From: Micrococcales bacterium UBA7472 | Lineage (GTDB): Bacteria > Actinomycetota > Actinomycetes > Actinomycetales > Microbacteriaceae | Direction of reading: 5' to 3' | Length of the DNA: 34,453 nt | Assembly (NCBI GenBank): GCA_002478545.1 | Contig: DLOY01000077.1 | Location: 1-34,453, forward strand | In this document: one piece after another, positions 24,234 to 32,302 of the stretch | Layout of the letters: each line of letters starts with the position of its first letter | Position numbering within the stretch: the stretch's first letter is position 1 | Notes under the pieces: model-generated | Databases searched by the model: none | What the model was told of the DNA's origin: nothing | What the model saw: only the letters and a program-made list of their open reading frames with translations | Made by a program: the position numbers and the translations under genes

Positions 24234-25634
24234 TTAGGGCGAATCCTTTTCCACTGCCTTCGACATTAACTTGGGTCCATTCTGCACGTAACGCTTTGAA
24301 ACAACTCTCAAATCGTCAGGGCTAAAGTACTTCTCGCAAGTTTCTACGCAGACAATCGTGTCAGGATTAATTTTCGACAAGAATTCGCTTAGCCTCGCCA
24401 TCGCAAGAGTCCTCAGGTCGCCATACAAAAGGTGCTCCCTAGTTCCCAAGTCCTGTATATCTGACCCTATTGACCTAACGACCAAATAACTATCCGGAGT
24501 GATGAGTATCTTTGAATGTTTGAACTGAGCCAAAGTGCTTGCCAGCGAAGCATATTCTGCATGTCGCCTTTGGTATTCCAACCACGGGGACTCGATGAGT
24601 TGAACTCCAGTCAAAATCACGGGAACTGCCGTAAGCACGGCAACAATTCGATAATTCTCACTCCAATTAGGCCACCGTATTATTGGCAACATCAACAAAG
24701 CCCCAACTGAGAGATTACCCGCATTGCCCCCTAAGTTAATCGCACCGAAGACCCCAGCGGCCAGCCAAGCCAAGCCTGTGAGGACAGCGATTTGGGATCG
24801 ACTAGTTAAGTCCGACAAGGCAGGGGCAGGGGGGATGTTGGCTGATGATTTTACGAACGTATGCCTCAGCAAAATTGCTATGAGAATTAGCCCAAGAAGA
24901 GGTCGAACATACCCGAGGTCGAAACCAAATTCAAACCCCCTTCCTGCGTGAGCAAAAATTGTAAATTCAGCTGCACCTGGAATAGTTAAGATTGTCAGGG
25001 CCGCGAAGACAGCGGCGAGACTTGCAACAATCAAGCCTGACCAAGCTTGTTGCTTGCGCTGCAATGCAAAGATAAAAAGTAAAAGAACTAGCGATAAGTA
25101 AGGAGCAACAATTTGTTGCTTGGTTATTAGAGAAAAATACAATGGGAGGCATGCGAATATCTGCATCTTGATGTCTTTTCCCGTGATTAGAATCACCCCA
25201 AAAACGAAAAAGATTAGGGCCAGGGAATCTGGCTTCCACTCCCCTGAATAACCGATCCAAGGGTTGAAAAAAACAAGAGCAAGGACGCTGTAAATAGTCA
25301 CCAACACGCCAAGAGGGGTTGAGTTGCCCAAATGTTTTGAATACAGAGCGAGAGCCAAAAGCACCATGCTGGTTAAAGCACCCGCGAGGGCGAGGGCGAC
25401 TATCTCAGGAATTGAGCCTGCAAAACTCAAAGCACGGAGAACGATAGCGACCCCAGGGAAGTAAGGAGTTGCAGGAGAGAAGTCTCCACTTTGCCAATCA
25501 GGATATCTGATACCGGTATCCGCCATGTAAAGAGCTTGATAAAGATCCCAGCGTCCACCCTTCGGAAGGCTGATCGCAAATGTGTACAACCCAACCAAAA
25601 CTAAACTTGACCAGCCGGCCAACCTACTAAGCAT
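24234..25634 (-). CDS. Polytopic membrane protein, GT-C glycosyltransferase-like
   Basis: An integral membrane protein of 466 residues with about nine to eleven hydrophobic segments, the first at residues 7-22. The first loop contains RWDLYQALYMADTG, with Asp30 placed like the GT-C acidic residue, and a YPDWQSGDFSPATPYFPG stretch similar to mannosyl/arabinosyl transferase-like proteins. The last ~110 residues are soluble and hold two cysteines (CVETCEKY). A role in transferring a polyprenyl-linked sugar on the outer face is likely but unproven. The ATG at 25634 lies divergent to the tandem nucleotidyltransferase with 87 bases between. The gene is isolated from its minus-strand neighbours. Confidence 0.65.
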   Translation of the reverse strand: MLSRLAGWSSLVLVGLYTFAISLPKGGRWDLYQALYMADTGIRYPDWQSGDFSPATPYFPGVAIVLRALSFAGSIPEIVALALAGALTSMVLLALALYSKHLGNSTPLGVLVTIYSVLALVFFNPWIGYSGEWKPDSLALIFFVFGVILITGKDIKMQIFACLPLYFSLITKQQIVAPYLSLVLLLFIFALQRKQQAWSGLIVASLAAVFAALTILTIPGAAEFTIFAHAGRGFEFGFDLGYVRPLLGLILIAILLRHTFVKSSANIPPAPALSDLTSRSQIAVLTGLAWLAAGVFGAINLGGNAGNLSVGALLMLPIIRWPNWSENYRIVAVLTAVPVILTGVQLIESPWLEYQRRHAEYASLASTLAQFKHSKILITPDSYLVVRSIGSDIQDLGTREHLLYGDLRTLAMARLSEFLSKINPDTIVCVETCEKYFSPDDLRVVSKRYVQNGPKLMSKAVEKDSP

Positions 25635-25721
25635 GGGTAAAGCCTACCGAACGAGACTTCCAATGCCACTGATGTGAACTGTGGCCGGTGAGGTACATCA
25701 GAAGCAATGTAAGGTTTTATT

Positions 25722-27362
25722 GTGCAGTTAGTTATTCCGATGTCTGGCTTTGGGGAGCGTTTCAGAGCAGCTGGTTACGAAACTCCTAAGCCCTTAATTG
25801 AGGTTGATGGAAAACCAATTGTGGGCCATGTTCTGGACATGTTTCCAGGAGTCAAGAGAGTAGTTTTCATCTGCAACCAAGACCACTTGGCTGAACCAAA
25901 ATTTCGCATGGCTGAGATTCTCAAAAAACTTTCCCCGACAGGTGTAATTGTGCCAATCGCCGCACACAAACTCGGGCCGGTGCACGCGGTGTTGAGCGCT
26001 TTGCACGTCATAGACCTATCGCAACCAGTTGTAGTGAACTATGCGGACTTCACATGTCGATGGTCTTTCGAAGGCTTCGACAATTTTCTTCGCGAGCAGG
26101 ATGTCGACGCAGCTGTGCCGGCATACCGAGGCTTTCACCCTCACAGCGGTGGGACCACAAACTACGCCTACATTCGCGAGGCAGAGGGGCGCCTTCTCGA
26201 AATGCGTGAAAAGCAGCCTTTTACTGAAAACAAGGTTGAAGAATTCGCGTCTTCTGGCACCTATTACTTCAAATCTGGAAATCTGATGCAGCAATTCTTC
26301 CAGGAGCAGATCTCAAAACAGGTCACAGTTGGAGGCGAGTACTACGTCAGCTCGGCTGTAGACCTGGTGGCCCAAGCTGGACTGAATGTTGCCGTGTATG
26401 AAATTGAACACTTCATGCAGTGGGGAACACCGCAGGATCTCGGTGAATACCTTTATTGGAGCGATCTTTTCAGGCAGCTGGCAAATTCAACTCGCCGAGA
26501 TGACCTGGTCAAAGGCATCGAGTATCTGGGCGTTCTTGCCGGAGGGCTGGGTGCGAGATTTAAGCAAGTTGGTTATGGGCTTCACAAGTCACTTCTGAAA
26601 ATCTCGGGCAGAACGATTCTGGAACAAGCTCTCAAGGTGTCCAGCGCTCGGCCACATTTTTTGGCTGTCAAATCATCCGAGGTGGCGGAATACATTAGCG
26701 AAAATCAACTTGGACACTTGGTAGCGGTTGAGAGCTTAACCGACGGACAGGCCCGCTCTGCGATGCTGTTAGTCGAGAGCTCAAGCCAGGCGTTAGAAGG
26801 ATCGATAACGATAGTTCCTTCGGACAATATGTACCTGGATGAAAGTGGCGCACTGGCAAAAATGACTGAGCAGGAATCTGATGATTACTTGGCGGTCTGG
26901 GTTACCGGCCCAACTCCTTTTTCCAAGGCGAGGCCAGAGAACTTCGCTTGGATTGGCCAAACTGGCGGAACGATAGCAACCGCGTTCAAATGTGCACCCG
27001 ACTTTGAAAATCCAAAGATGGTCAGCGGGGCCTTCACCTTCTCTTCTCGTGAGGTGTTCGATCGCCTCACTCGTCGCCTAATCGCTTCAGGTCTACGCGT
27101 CAATTCGGAGTTCTATTTGGATTCCCTAATTCTGATTGCAGAGCAAGAGGGGGTTCAAGTCAAGACTTTTGAACCCACCCTAAGTATCAGTCTGGGCACA
27201 CCTTACGAATATGAGACTTATCGCTATTGGCAGTCATGTTTCGATAGGTGGCCAAGCCACCCCTATTCCTTGGACCTTGATCCGTTCGTTTCAAAAAATG
27301 ACATTGCAGAGGTGCGCTCCGAGTTAGCGCACACAAAGCATCGTCCAAATGAGTGGAACTAG
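25722..27362 (+). CDS. Tandem-domain sugar/polyol-phosphate nucleotidyltransferase-like protein
   Basis: A protein of 546 residues with two nucleotidyltransferase-like Rossmann domains. Domain 1 (about 1-250) has IPMSGFGERFRAAGYETPKPL, with the G-x-G-x-R loop and Lys23; HKLGPVHAVLSA and VVNYADFTCRW follow, the latter at the place of the usual GDxD site. Domain 2 (about 266-520) starts VLAGGLGARFKQVGYGLHKSL. The loop is kept, but the PKP element reads HKS, so it may be degenerate or have a different substrate. Start GTG 25722 has TAAGG upstream. It opens the seven-gene plus-strand unit and overlaps the GT2 gene by 14 bases. NTP and sugar are unknown. Confidence 0.8.
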   Translation: MQLVIPMSGFGERFRAAGYETPKPLIEVDGKPIVGHVLDMFPGVKRVVFICNQDHLAEPKFRMAEILKKLSPTGVIVPIAAHKLGPVHAVLSALHVIDLSQPVVVNYADFTCRWSFEGFDNFLREQDVDAAVPAYRGFHPHSGGTTNYAYIREAEGRLLEMREKQPFTENKVEEFASSGTYYFKSGNLMQQFFQEQISKQVTVGGEYYVSSAVDLVAQAGLNVAVYEIEHFMQWGTPQDLGEYLYWSDLFRQLANSTRRDDLVKGIEYLGVLAGGLGARFKQVGYGLHKSLLKISGRTILEQALKVSSARPHFLAVKSSEVAEYISENQLGHLVAVESLTDGQARSAMLLVESSSQALEGSITIVPSDNMYLDESGALAKMTEQESDDYLAVWVTGPTPFSKARPENFAWIGQTGGTIATAFKCAPDFENPKMVSGAFTFSSREVFDRLTRRLIASGLRVNSEFYLDSLILIAEQEGVQVKTFEPTLSISLGTPYEYETYRYWQSCFDRWPSHPYSLDLDPFVSKNDIAEVRSELAHTKHRPNEWN

Positions 27363-28116
27363 TGTGAGCAGCGAAAAATCGGCAACTAGGACTGTTTCGC
27401 TCGTCATTCCCTGCTACAACGAGTCAGGTAATGCTGAGGTGCTAGTTTCTCGGGCAATTGAAGCTACTAGAGCCGCGGAACAGCTGGACATTATTTTTGT
27501 AGACAATGGCTCAAATGACGACACCTACAAAAAACTTGAAACATTGATTTCGGGTAACGAAAGACTGAAACTCGTCCAAGTCGAGAAGAATGTTGGCTAC
27601 GGTCATGGCATCAAACACGGGCTTCGATTCTCCACTGGCGAAGTTGTCGGATGGACACACGCAGATATGCAGACCGATCCATTTGACGCCGTGAGGGCAA
27701 TTGAAGGGTTCCCGCCTCGATCAAAGTTGTTCATTTCAAAAGGCGCTAGGTTTGGCCGTCCAATTTCCGATCAAATATTCACCTTCGGAATGAGCGTTTT
27801 TGAATCTTTGCTTTTCCGGCAGCGGCTCAGGGACATAAATGCACAGCCCACCTTGTTTTCCAGGGAAATCTTGGATGTAGTTCTTGAGGGACCGGATGAC
27901 TTTAGCCTCGACCTGTTTGCGCTAATCGTTGCAAACAGGAAAGGCTTGAAGGAGTACCGATTCCCAGTCAAGTATGGTCCGAGATTCTCTGGGGACTCCA
28001 AGTGGAACACCTCGCAATCGGCAAGGATCCGATTCATTCGAAGGACAATTAATTTCAGCCTTAGTCTTGCAAAAAGGAGGTGGCCAGATGCTGATCGTCC
28101 AGCACAGGGTAAATAG
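27349..28116 (+). CDS. Glycosyltransferase family 2 (DPM1/GtrB-like catalytic domain)
   Basis: A GT-A enzyme of 255 residues. VSLVIPCYNESGN begins the domain near 16-28, IIFVDNGSNDDT lies at 48-59 and WTHADMQTDP holds the metal-binding DxD-like element. VGYGHGIKHGL and the later INAQPTLFSR are typical of polyprenyl-phosphate GT2 proteins. No C-terminal membrane helices are seen. GtrA, encoded later in the same unit, and the GT-C fusion could be its membrane partners; this is inference. The ATG at 27349 overlaps the nucleotidyltransferase stop, and its own 3' end overlaps the GDPD-like gene by 29 bases. Confidence 0.87.
   Translation: MSGTSVSSEKSATRTVSLVIPCYNESGNAEVLVSRAIEATRAAEQLDIIFVDNGSNDDTYKKLETLISGNERLKLVQVEKNVGYGHGIKHGLRFSTGEVVGWTHADMQTDPFDAVRAIEGFPPRSKLFISKGARFGRPISDQIFTFGMSVFESLLFRQRLRDINAQPTLFSREILDVVLEGPDDFSLDLFALIVANRKGLKEYRFPVKYGPRFSGDSKWNTSQSARIRFIRRTINFSLSLAKRRWPDADRPAQGK
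28074..28080 (+). promoter_or_regulatory. Strong ribosome binding site within the GT2 gene
   Basis: AAGGAGG lies 7 bases before ATG 28088 and sets the start of the GDPD-like protein inside the end of the GT2 gene, rather than the longer open frame from 27974. Confidence 0.8.
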
Positions 28117-28681
28117 CGCAGCGGCGCTTGCTGCCACCCCAAAGGAATTTGGAGTAGAACTAGACATTCGTTCTGACGAAAGCGGTCTCTACCTTGCGCA
28201 CGACCCATACGTCTTAGGTGAGCGTTTCGAGTCTTATCTGGCTGACTACGCACACCAGCTTCTTGTTTTGAACGTCAAAGAAGAGGGCTTGGAAGACCGC
28301 GTAGAGGAGCTGCTTGATAAACGCGGAATCTCCAACTATTTCTTTTTGGACCAATCATTGCCATTTCTAATCAAGCGCGGACTCAAGGGACATCTTCGCC
28401 AGGCCGCGCGCATGTCGGAGTACGAGTCCATAGACAGCGTTCGAAAAATATCGGGTTTTTGCGAATGGGTTTGGGTGGATTTTTTCAGTGAGCCGACCTT
28501 TGACCGGGCTGCAATTGAACAGGTTCAATCCCTCGGCCTCAAGATTTGCTTGGTCTCACCAGAGCTTCACGGAGCACACAGAGAGCACGAGGCGGCGGTC
28601 TTGGCACAGCAGGTTAAAAACTCTGGGCTAAAGATCGAAGCCGTATGCACAAAACTCCCGAGCGTTTGGAACGAATTGTGA
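28088..28681 (+). CDS. Glycerophosphodiester phosphodiesterase-like (GDPD-like) protein
   Basis: A short TIM-barrel-like protein of 197 residues. The N-terminus MLIVQHRVNS supplies His-Arg, GVELDIRSD the E-x-D metal ligands and LAHDPYV the His-Asp pair, the order found in GDPD catalytic sites. LLVLNVKEEGLEDRV and NYFFLDQSLPFL match later barrel strands. It is shorter than usual GDPDs (about 240 or more residues), and the later barrel is compressed. It could hydrolyse a glycerophospho- or polyol-phospho-diester, or be a lyase-like relative. The ATG at 28088 is fixed by a strong AAGGAGG site. It is embedded between a GT2 and a membrane fusion protein, which ties it to the glycan pathway. Confidence 0.72.
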   Translation: MLIVQHRVNSAAALAATPKEFGVELDIRSDESGLYLAHDPYVLGERFESYLADYAHQLLVLNVKEEGLEDRVEELLDKRGISNYFFLDQSLPFLIKRGLKGHLRQAARMSEYESIDSVRKISGFCEWVWVDFFSEPTFDRAAIEQVQSLGLKICLVSPELHGAHREHEAAVLAQQVKNSGLKIEAVCTKLPSVWNEL

Positions 28682-30693
28682 ACAAGGTGGCTTTACCGCT
28701 GATTAGTACGCACTGGCTGCTTTGGTTCGGAACCAGAATTATCTGCTTCTTTATAGCGGTCGGCCAACCCTCGGTGCTTTGGCAGAAGTATTACGCGCCA
28801 TTCGTCTCTAATTTCGCAACCAACCCCTCGTTAGACCCTTGGACAGACTGGGTGTCCAATACTGGAGCTCCTGAGGCGTTTCCTTACGGTTGGACTTTGC
28901 TGGTTGCCCTTACGCCAGTGGTCGCTTTAGGCGAGTGGCTGATTGGGTCATCCTGGGCCGCTTTTCTGATTATGGCTATGACGGCCGACGCCATTGCACT
29001 TTTCATGCTGTCACTGCAAAGACGCGATGCTACGGTCTCTTTCCTGATTGGTGGCTACGCTCTTTCACCCGTTCCTGTGCTTATTGTCTTTGGACTAGGG
29101 TCCACGGACTTTGTTCCAATGGCCCTTTTTGCTTGGGCATTGCTTTTAACGCGCGCAAAAAACTTCATGACTGCCGGAATCCTGCTGGGCCTAGCCGTTG
29201 GCGCAAAGTTCATTCTTGTGATAGCTGTTTTCGCATTCTTGCTTTACATGTGGCGTGCCAGTGGCCTGCAAGCCAGAGACAGGCAGCGGTTTTCCGCTGG
29301 CCTTCTATTGGGGGTCATCGCTTCCACAAATCCAGTTCTCTATTCTCATGGGTATCAGCTGAGTCTCAGTGAGTCGCAGGAGGCCACGGGAGCACTCGAA
29401 TGGGGCATCTCATCTCCTGCCGGTACATTTTTGATTCTGCCGCTGCTTGTTTTACTTTGCTGGTTATTCACTTATCAATTGCGGCGCATGAACATTGAGC
29501 TGCTCACTCTCACATTCTCCGCTCCACTGATGTTGATTGCCGCCCTGCCTGGGGCCCCACTCGGTTGGGCGCTTTGGAGCTTGCCGATCGTGTTGGCTCT
29601 TTCCGGACATCTCTCCAGAAGAATCAAGGTTCTGGTCTGGACGTCACTCAATTTTCCAATTGTCCTTGAGGTAATTGCTCTATTCGACCGTGGGAACTCC
29701 CCTCTGCTGGGTCTGATAACCAATGCGGCGATTACAACCTCATTCCTATTGGTATCGACGGTCGTTTATTTGCTTTGGCGAGAGCTGGTGACCAAGAGTG
29801 ATTTTGTGCGACTGCATTCGAGACCTGCCTTGATATTGATCGCGGGTGACTCCGGTGTGGGCAAGGACACCTTGGCAGAAGGGCTCTCTCGAACTCTCGG
29901 TGAAGACTCTTGCGTGCGCATCAGCGGTGACGACTACCACCGGTGGGACCGCGGGGAAGGTGCTTGGAATTACCTAACTCACCTCAACCCATCAACAAAT
30001 GAACTTTCCAAATTCTTCAACGACCTACTTACTTTGACTTCTGGTCAAGACATCACCAACGGACATTACGACCATGAAACTGGAAAGCGTGCCGCGTCCA
30101 AGAAGTCAAAGAGTCGCGAGTTTGTCATCGCATCCGGATTGCATGCTCTACACCTTCGGGACGTAAACCTTCAGTCAAGTCTGAGCATCTTCCTTGAAAT
30201 GGGTGAAAACCTAAGAACGGATCTCAAGGTTGCTCGAGACACCGAGGTCAGAGGGCATTCACGCGAAGCGGTTTTGGCATCGATTGAGAAACGTCGCTCG
30301 GATGCGGAGCTTTTCATAGCGCCGCAACGTAATAAGGCTGACCTTCACATCAAGACCGATTATGCGGCTGATGACTTGGTCAAATCTCCACATAATTTGC
30401 AAGTGTCCTTTATCTCCGAGCCAAAGATTTTTGATGATCAGCTAATTTCTGAGCTGAGTGTGACCTGTGGGCTTGAACTATCGGTTAGCTCAGCCGAAAA
30501 CGGACGGAGATCGGTCAAGGTCATTGGCGTCCCGGAACCCGCATTACTCAACTCGGCATTTGAAAGAATTGAACCTAGGATCTCGAAGATTCTCGGTTCT
30601 GAGATCTCCTGGAGTCCGGGCAGCGCAGGCCTCGTGCAGATGGTGACCCTGGTATACCTGTCAAATGCTCTCAGGCGTGAAAGGCTTATCTGA
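28678..30693 (+). CDS. Fusion of a polytopic GT-C-like membrane domain with a phosphoribulokinase/uridine kinase-like domain
   Basis: One unbroken frame. Counting from the upstream in-frame ATG at 28645 (682 residues), residues 15-380 hold about ten hydrophobic segments and a first loop with LDPWTDW, resembling GT-C or DUF2029-like proteins. From 393 a soluble P-loop kinase follows: Walker A GDSGVGKDT (401-409), SGDDYHRWDR (427-436), THLNP (445-449), HYDHETG (474-480) and VIASGLHAL (494-502). These match phosphoribulokinase motifs in order. About 90 further residues form a C-terminal extension. I prefer GTG 28678 (671 residues), which overlaps the GDPD stop as GTGA; ATG 28645 remains possible. 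It likely phosphorylates a pentulose, polyol or nucleoside-type substrate at the membrane. Confidence 0.78.
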   Translation: MNKVALPLISTHWLLWFGTRIICFFIAVGQPSVLWQKYYAPFVSNFATNPSLDPWTDWVSNTGAPEAFPYGWTLLVALTPVVALGEWLIGSSWAAFLIMAMTADAIALFMLSLQRRDATVSFLIGGYALSPVPVLIVFGLGSTDFVPMALFAWALLLTRAKNFMTAGILLGLAVGAKFILVIAVFAFLLYMWRASGLQARDRQRFSAGLLLGVIASTNPVLYSHGYQLSLSESQEATGALEWGISSPAGTFLILPLLVLLCWLFTYQLRRMNIELLTLTFSAPLMLIAALPGAPLGWALWSLPIVLALSGHLSRRIKVLVWTSLNFPIVLEVIALFDRGNSPLLGLITNAAITTSFLLVSTVVYLLWRELVTKSDFVRLHSRPALILIAGDSGVGKDTLAEGLSRTLGEDSCVRISGDDYHRWDRGEGAWNYLTHLNPSTNELSKFFNDLLTLTSGQDITNGHYDHETGKRAASKKSKSREFVIASGLHALHLRDVNLQSSLSIFLEMGENLRTDLKVARDTEVRGHSREAVLASIEKRRSDAELFIAPQRNKADLHIKTDYAADDLVKSPHNLQVSFISEPKIFDDQLISELSVTCGLELSVSSAENGRRSVKVIGVPEPALLNSAFERIEPRISKILGSEISWSPGSAGLVQMVTLVYLSNALRRERLI

Positions 30694-30695
30694 TT

Positions 30696-31382
30696 ATGAC
30701 TAGACCAGCCTTCATCGCGCTCGATTTAGATGACACCATGTATGGATATGCCACCTGCCATGCCGCTGCTACTGAAGCTGCAGAGCTTGCTATGGCCGAT
30801 AGATACTCGTTGCAACTTGAGACCATCAAAGAGGTCTTCGCTAAATCCAGACTTGCCACCAAGAAGCGGCTTGGGAGCGCTGCTGCTTCTCACAGTCGAT
30901 TGCTTTACTTCAAGCTAACCCTCGAGAACCTGGGGCTAGCTAACCATTTGGACTTTGCATTACAACTTGAAGCCACCTACTGGGGAACCTTTATTCGCAA
31001 AATGGTCCGAGCACCGGGTTTGACCGAATTGCTAGAACTTTGCCGCCAAGAGGCGATTCCGGTTTTTGTCATGACAGACCTGACCGCTCAAATCCAAATT
31101 CGCAAACTCTCTCGGCTGCAGGTTCTTGACCACATTTCCGGTCTGGTAACTTCCGAGGAGGTCCTGGAGGATAAACCCGCTGGCGACTTCTTTGGCTATG
31201 CCCGAGAGCACCTAGGGTTGCCGGATGGTCGCGGCTGGGTTATTGGTGACGATGTCGCAAAGGATGGCGGACTTGCGCAGTCATCGGGAAACGACTTTCT
31301 TCTGGTGGGAAAGCAACTCGACCGCTCTCCCAGCCTTATCGCGGTTCACAAGAAGTTGGTTGCGGCATGCACCATAAGGTGA
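30696..31382 (+). CDS. HAD-superfamily phosphatase (haloacid dehalogenase-like hydrolase)
   Basis: A cytosolic phosphatase of 228 residues. Motif I is D10-L-D12-D-T14, motif II is Thr127 in VMTDLT, motif III Lys160 in EDKPAGD and motif IV GDDVAKDGG with Asp185, Asp186 and Asp190. The helical cap lies between 15 and about 100. The closest general pattern is the subfamily I phosphoglycolate phosphatase/ pyrimidine nucleotidase group. It starts 2 bases after the PRK-like fusion gene and overlaps the aldolase gene, so it probably dephosphorylates an intermediate of the same pathway. Confidence 0.87.
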   Translation: MTRPAFIALDLDDTMYGYATCHAAATEAAELAMADRYSLQLETIKEVFAKSRLATKKRLGSAAASHSRLLYFKLTLENLGLANHLDFALQLEATYWGTFIRKMVRAPGLTELLELCRQEAIPVFVMTDLTAQIQIRKLSRLQVLDHISGLVTSEEVLEDKPAGDFFGYAREHLGLPDGRGWVIGDDVAKDGGLAQSSGNDFLLVGKQLDRSPSLIAVHKKLVAACTIR

Positions 31383-32299
31383 TTCAAGCACCCAGCGAAT
31401 TCAAAATACTTCTGGATCGCGTTGGAAAAGATTTTTCCCTGACCCAAGGCTTAGGCGGGAACTCGTCCTATAAGGCCGGTGGCGAGATGCTAATCAAGGC
31501 GTCTGGAATGCGTTTGCATGATGTCGACAACCCGAACTACTTTTACCGAGTTGGGATTCACGATTCGGATTACTTCGAATTACCCGGCAGTCAAGCTGGC
31601 AAGCCTTCAATAGAAGTCTTCATGCACGCATTGCTTCCGCAGACATTCGTGTTGCATCTTCACTCATCTGCCGGTGTTGCCCTTTCAATGGCAGCCGGGA
31701 ACAACCCACAGCTAAGTGCCCGACTAGAGCAAAGTGGGGTTGCCTTGATCCCATACTGCCGGCCTGGAGAGGCGCTAAAGCAGGCTATCTTAGATGCCCT
31801 TAGCAGCGGCGAGCACTCAGCCTTTTTATTGCAAAACCACGGTGTTCTATATTTCGCAGATTCGGTTGCAGAGCTTGAGAAATCAATAAGTCGTTTTGAG
31901 GGTCTGTGGACCGAGCTATTGGAGTCCTTTGGAAGTTACGCACTCGCTCCTAACGACTTGAGCAAGGAACTCTCGGAATCTGAGAGCGAGAGGCTTTTGT
32001 GGCAAGCTGCCAATAACTGGCGAGTTTCACCAGACCACTGCGTATTTCTGGGCGAGACGGCAGAGGAGTGGCTGGATCAGTTGGCAAAGCGCGAAGTGCG
32101 GGCCATTTTGGGTATGTCAAATCGGGACGCACACTTGACTGTTCCGCAAGAACAGTTACTTTCGTTTATCAACGTGGCGCTGAGCTGTCCATTGGAAATC
32201 CTCCCTACTCTCAGCCTTCTGGAAGCACAGGAACTTAGAGGCTGGGAAGCGGAGAAACGCAGAGTAAGCCTTGCCGCACAGGCTGGAAGTGCCAACTAA
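31367..32299 (+). CDS. Class II aldolase/adducin family protein (sugar-phosphate aldolase or epimerase-like)
   Basis: A Zn-dependent sugar-phosphate aldolase-like enzyme of 310 residues. The phosphate-binding GLGGNSS loop is at 28-34, KASGM at 44-48 and PSIEVFMHALLP gives Glu83, the usual catalytic acid. Zinc ligands are His97 and His99 in LHLHSS and His158 in LLQNHGVLYF. The family includes L-fuculose-1-P and L-rhamnulose-1-P aldolases and L-ribulose-5-P 4-epimerase; an extra ~90-residue C-terminal portion resembles the longer rhamnulose-aldolase-like members. ATG 31367 overlaps the HAD gene by 16 bases; GTG 31379 (GTGA overlap) is an alternative. It may make or cleave the phosphorylated sugar handled by the kinase and HAD. 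Confidence 0.88.
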   Translation: MHHKVIQAPSEFKILLDRVGKDFSLTQGLGGNSSYKAGGEMLIKASGMRLHDVDNPNYFYRVGIHDSDYFELPGSQAGKPSIEVFMHALLPQTFVLHLHSSAGVALSMAAGNNPQLSARLEQSGVALIPYCRPGEALKQAILDALSSGEHSAFLLQNHGVLYFADSVAELEKSISRFEGLWTELLESFGSYALAPNDLSKELSESESERLLWQAANNWRVSPDHCVFLGETAEEWLDQLAKREVRAILGMSNRDAHLTVPQEQLLSFINVALSCPLEILPTLSLLEAQELRGWEAEKRRVSLAAQAGSAN

Positions 32300-32302
32300 G
32301 GC

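Noticed and set aside
24225..24240. Inverted repeat GCCCT...AGGGC as a terminator for the 24234 gene
   Set aside because: The stem is only five pairs, overlaps the stop codon and is not followed by a T-run on either strand.
27771..28253. Minus-strand frame of 160 residues
   Set aside because: Antisense to the GT2 and GDPD-like genes, both of which have strong family motifs; the sequence shows no domain pattern.
28890..29372. Plus-strand frame of 160 residues inside the membrane fusion gene
   Set aside because: An out-of-frame shadow rich in Cys, Trp and Arg; the real frame has continuous hydrophobic helices.
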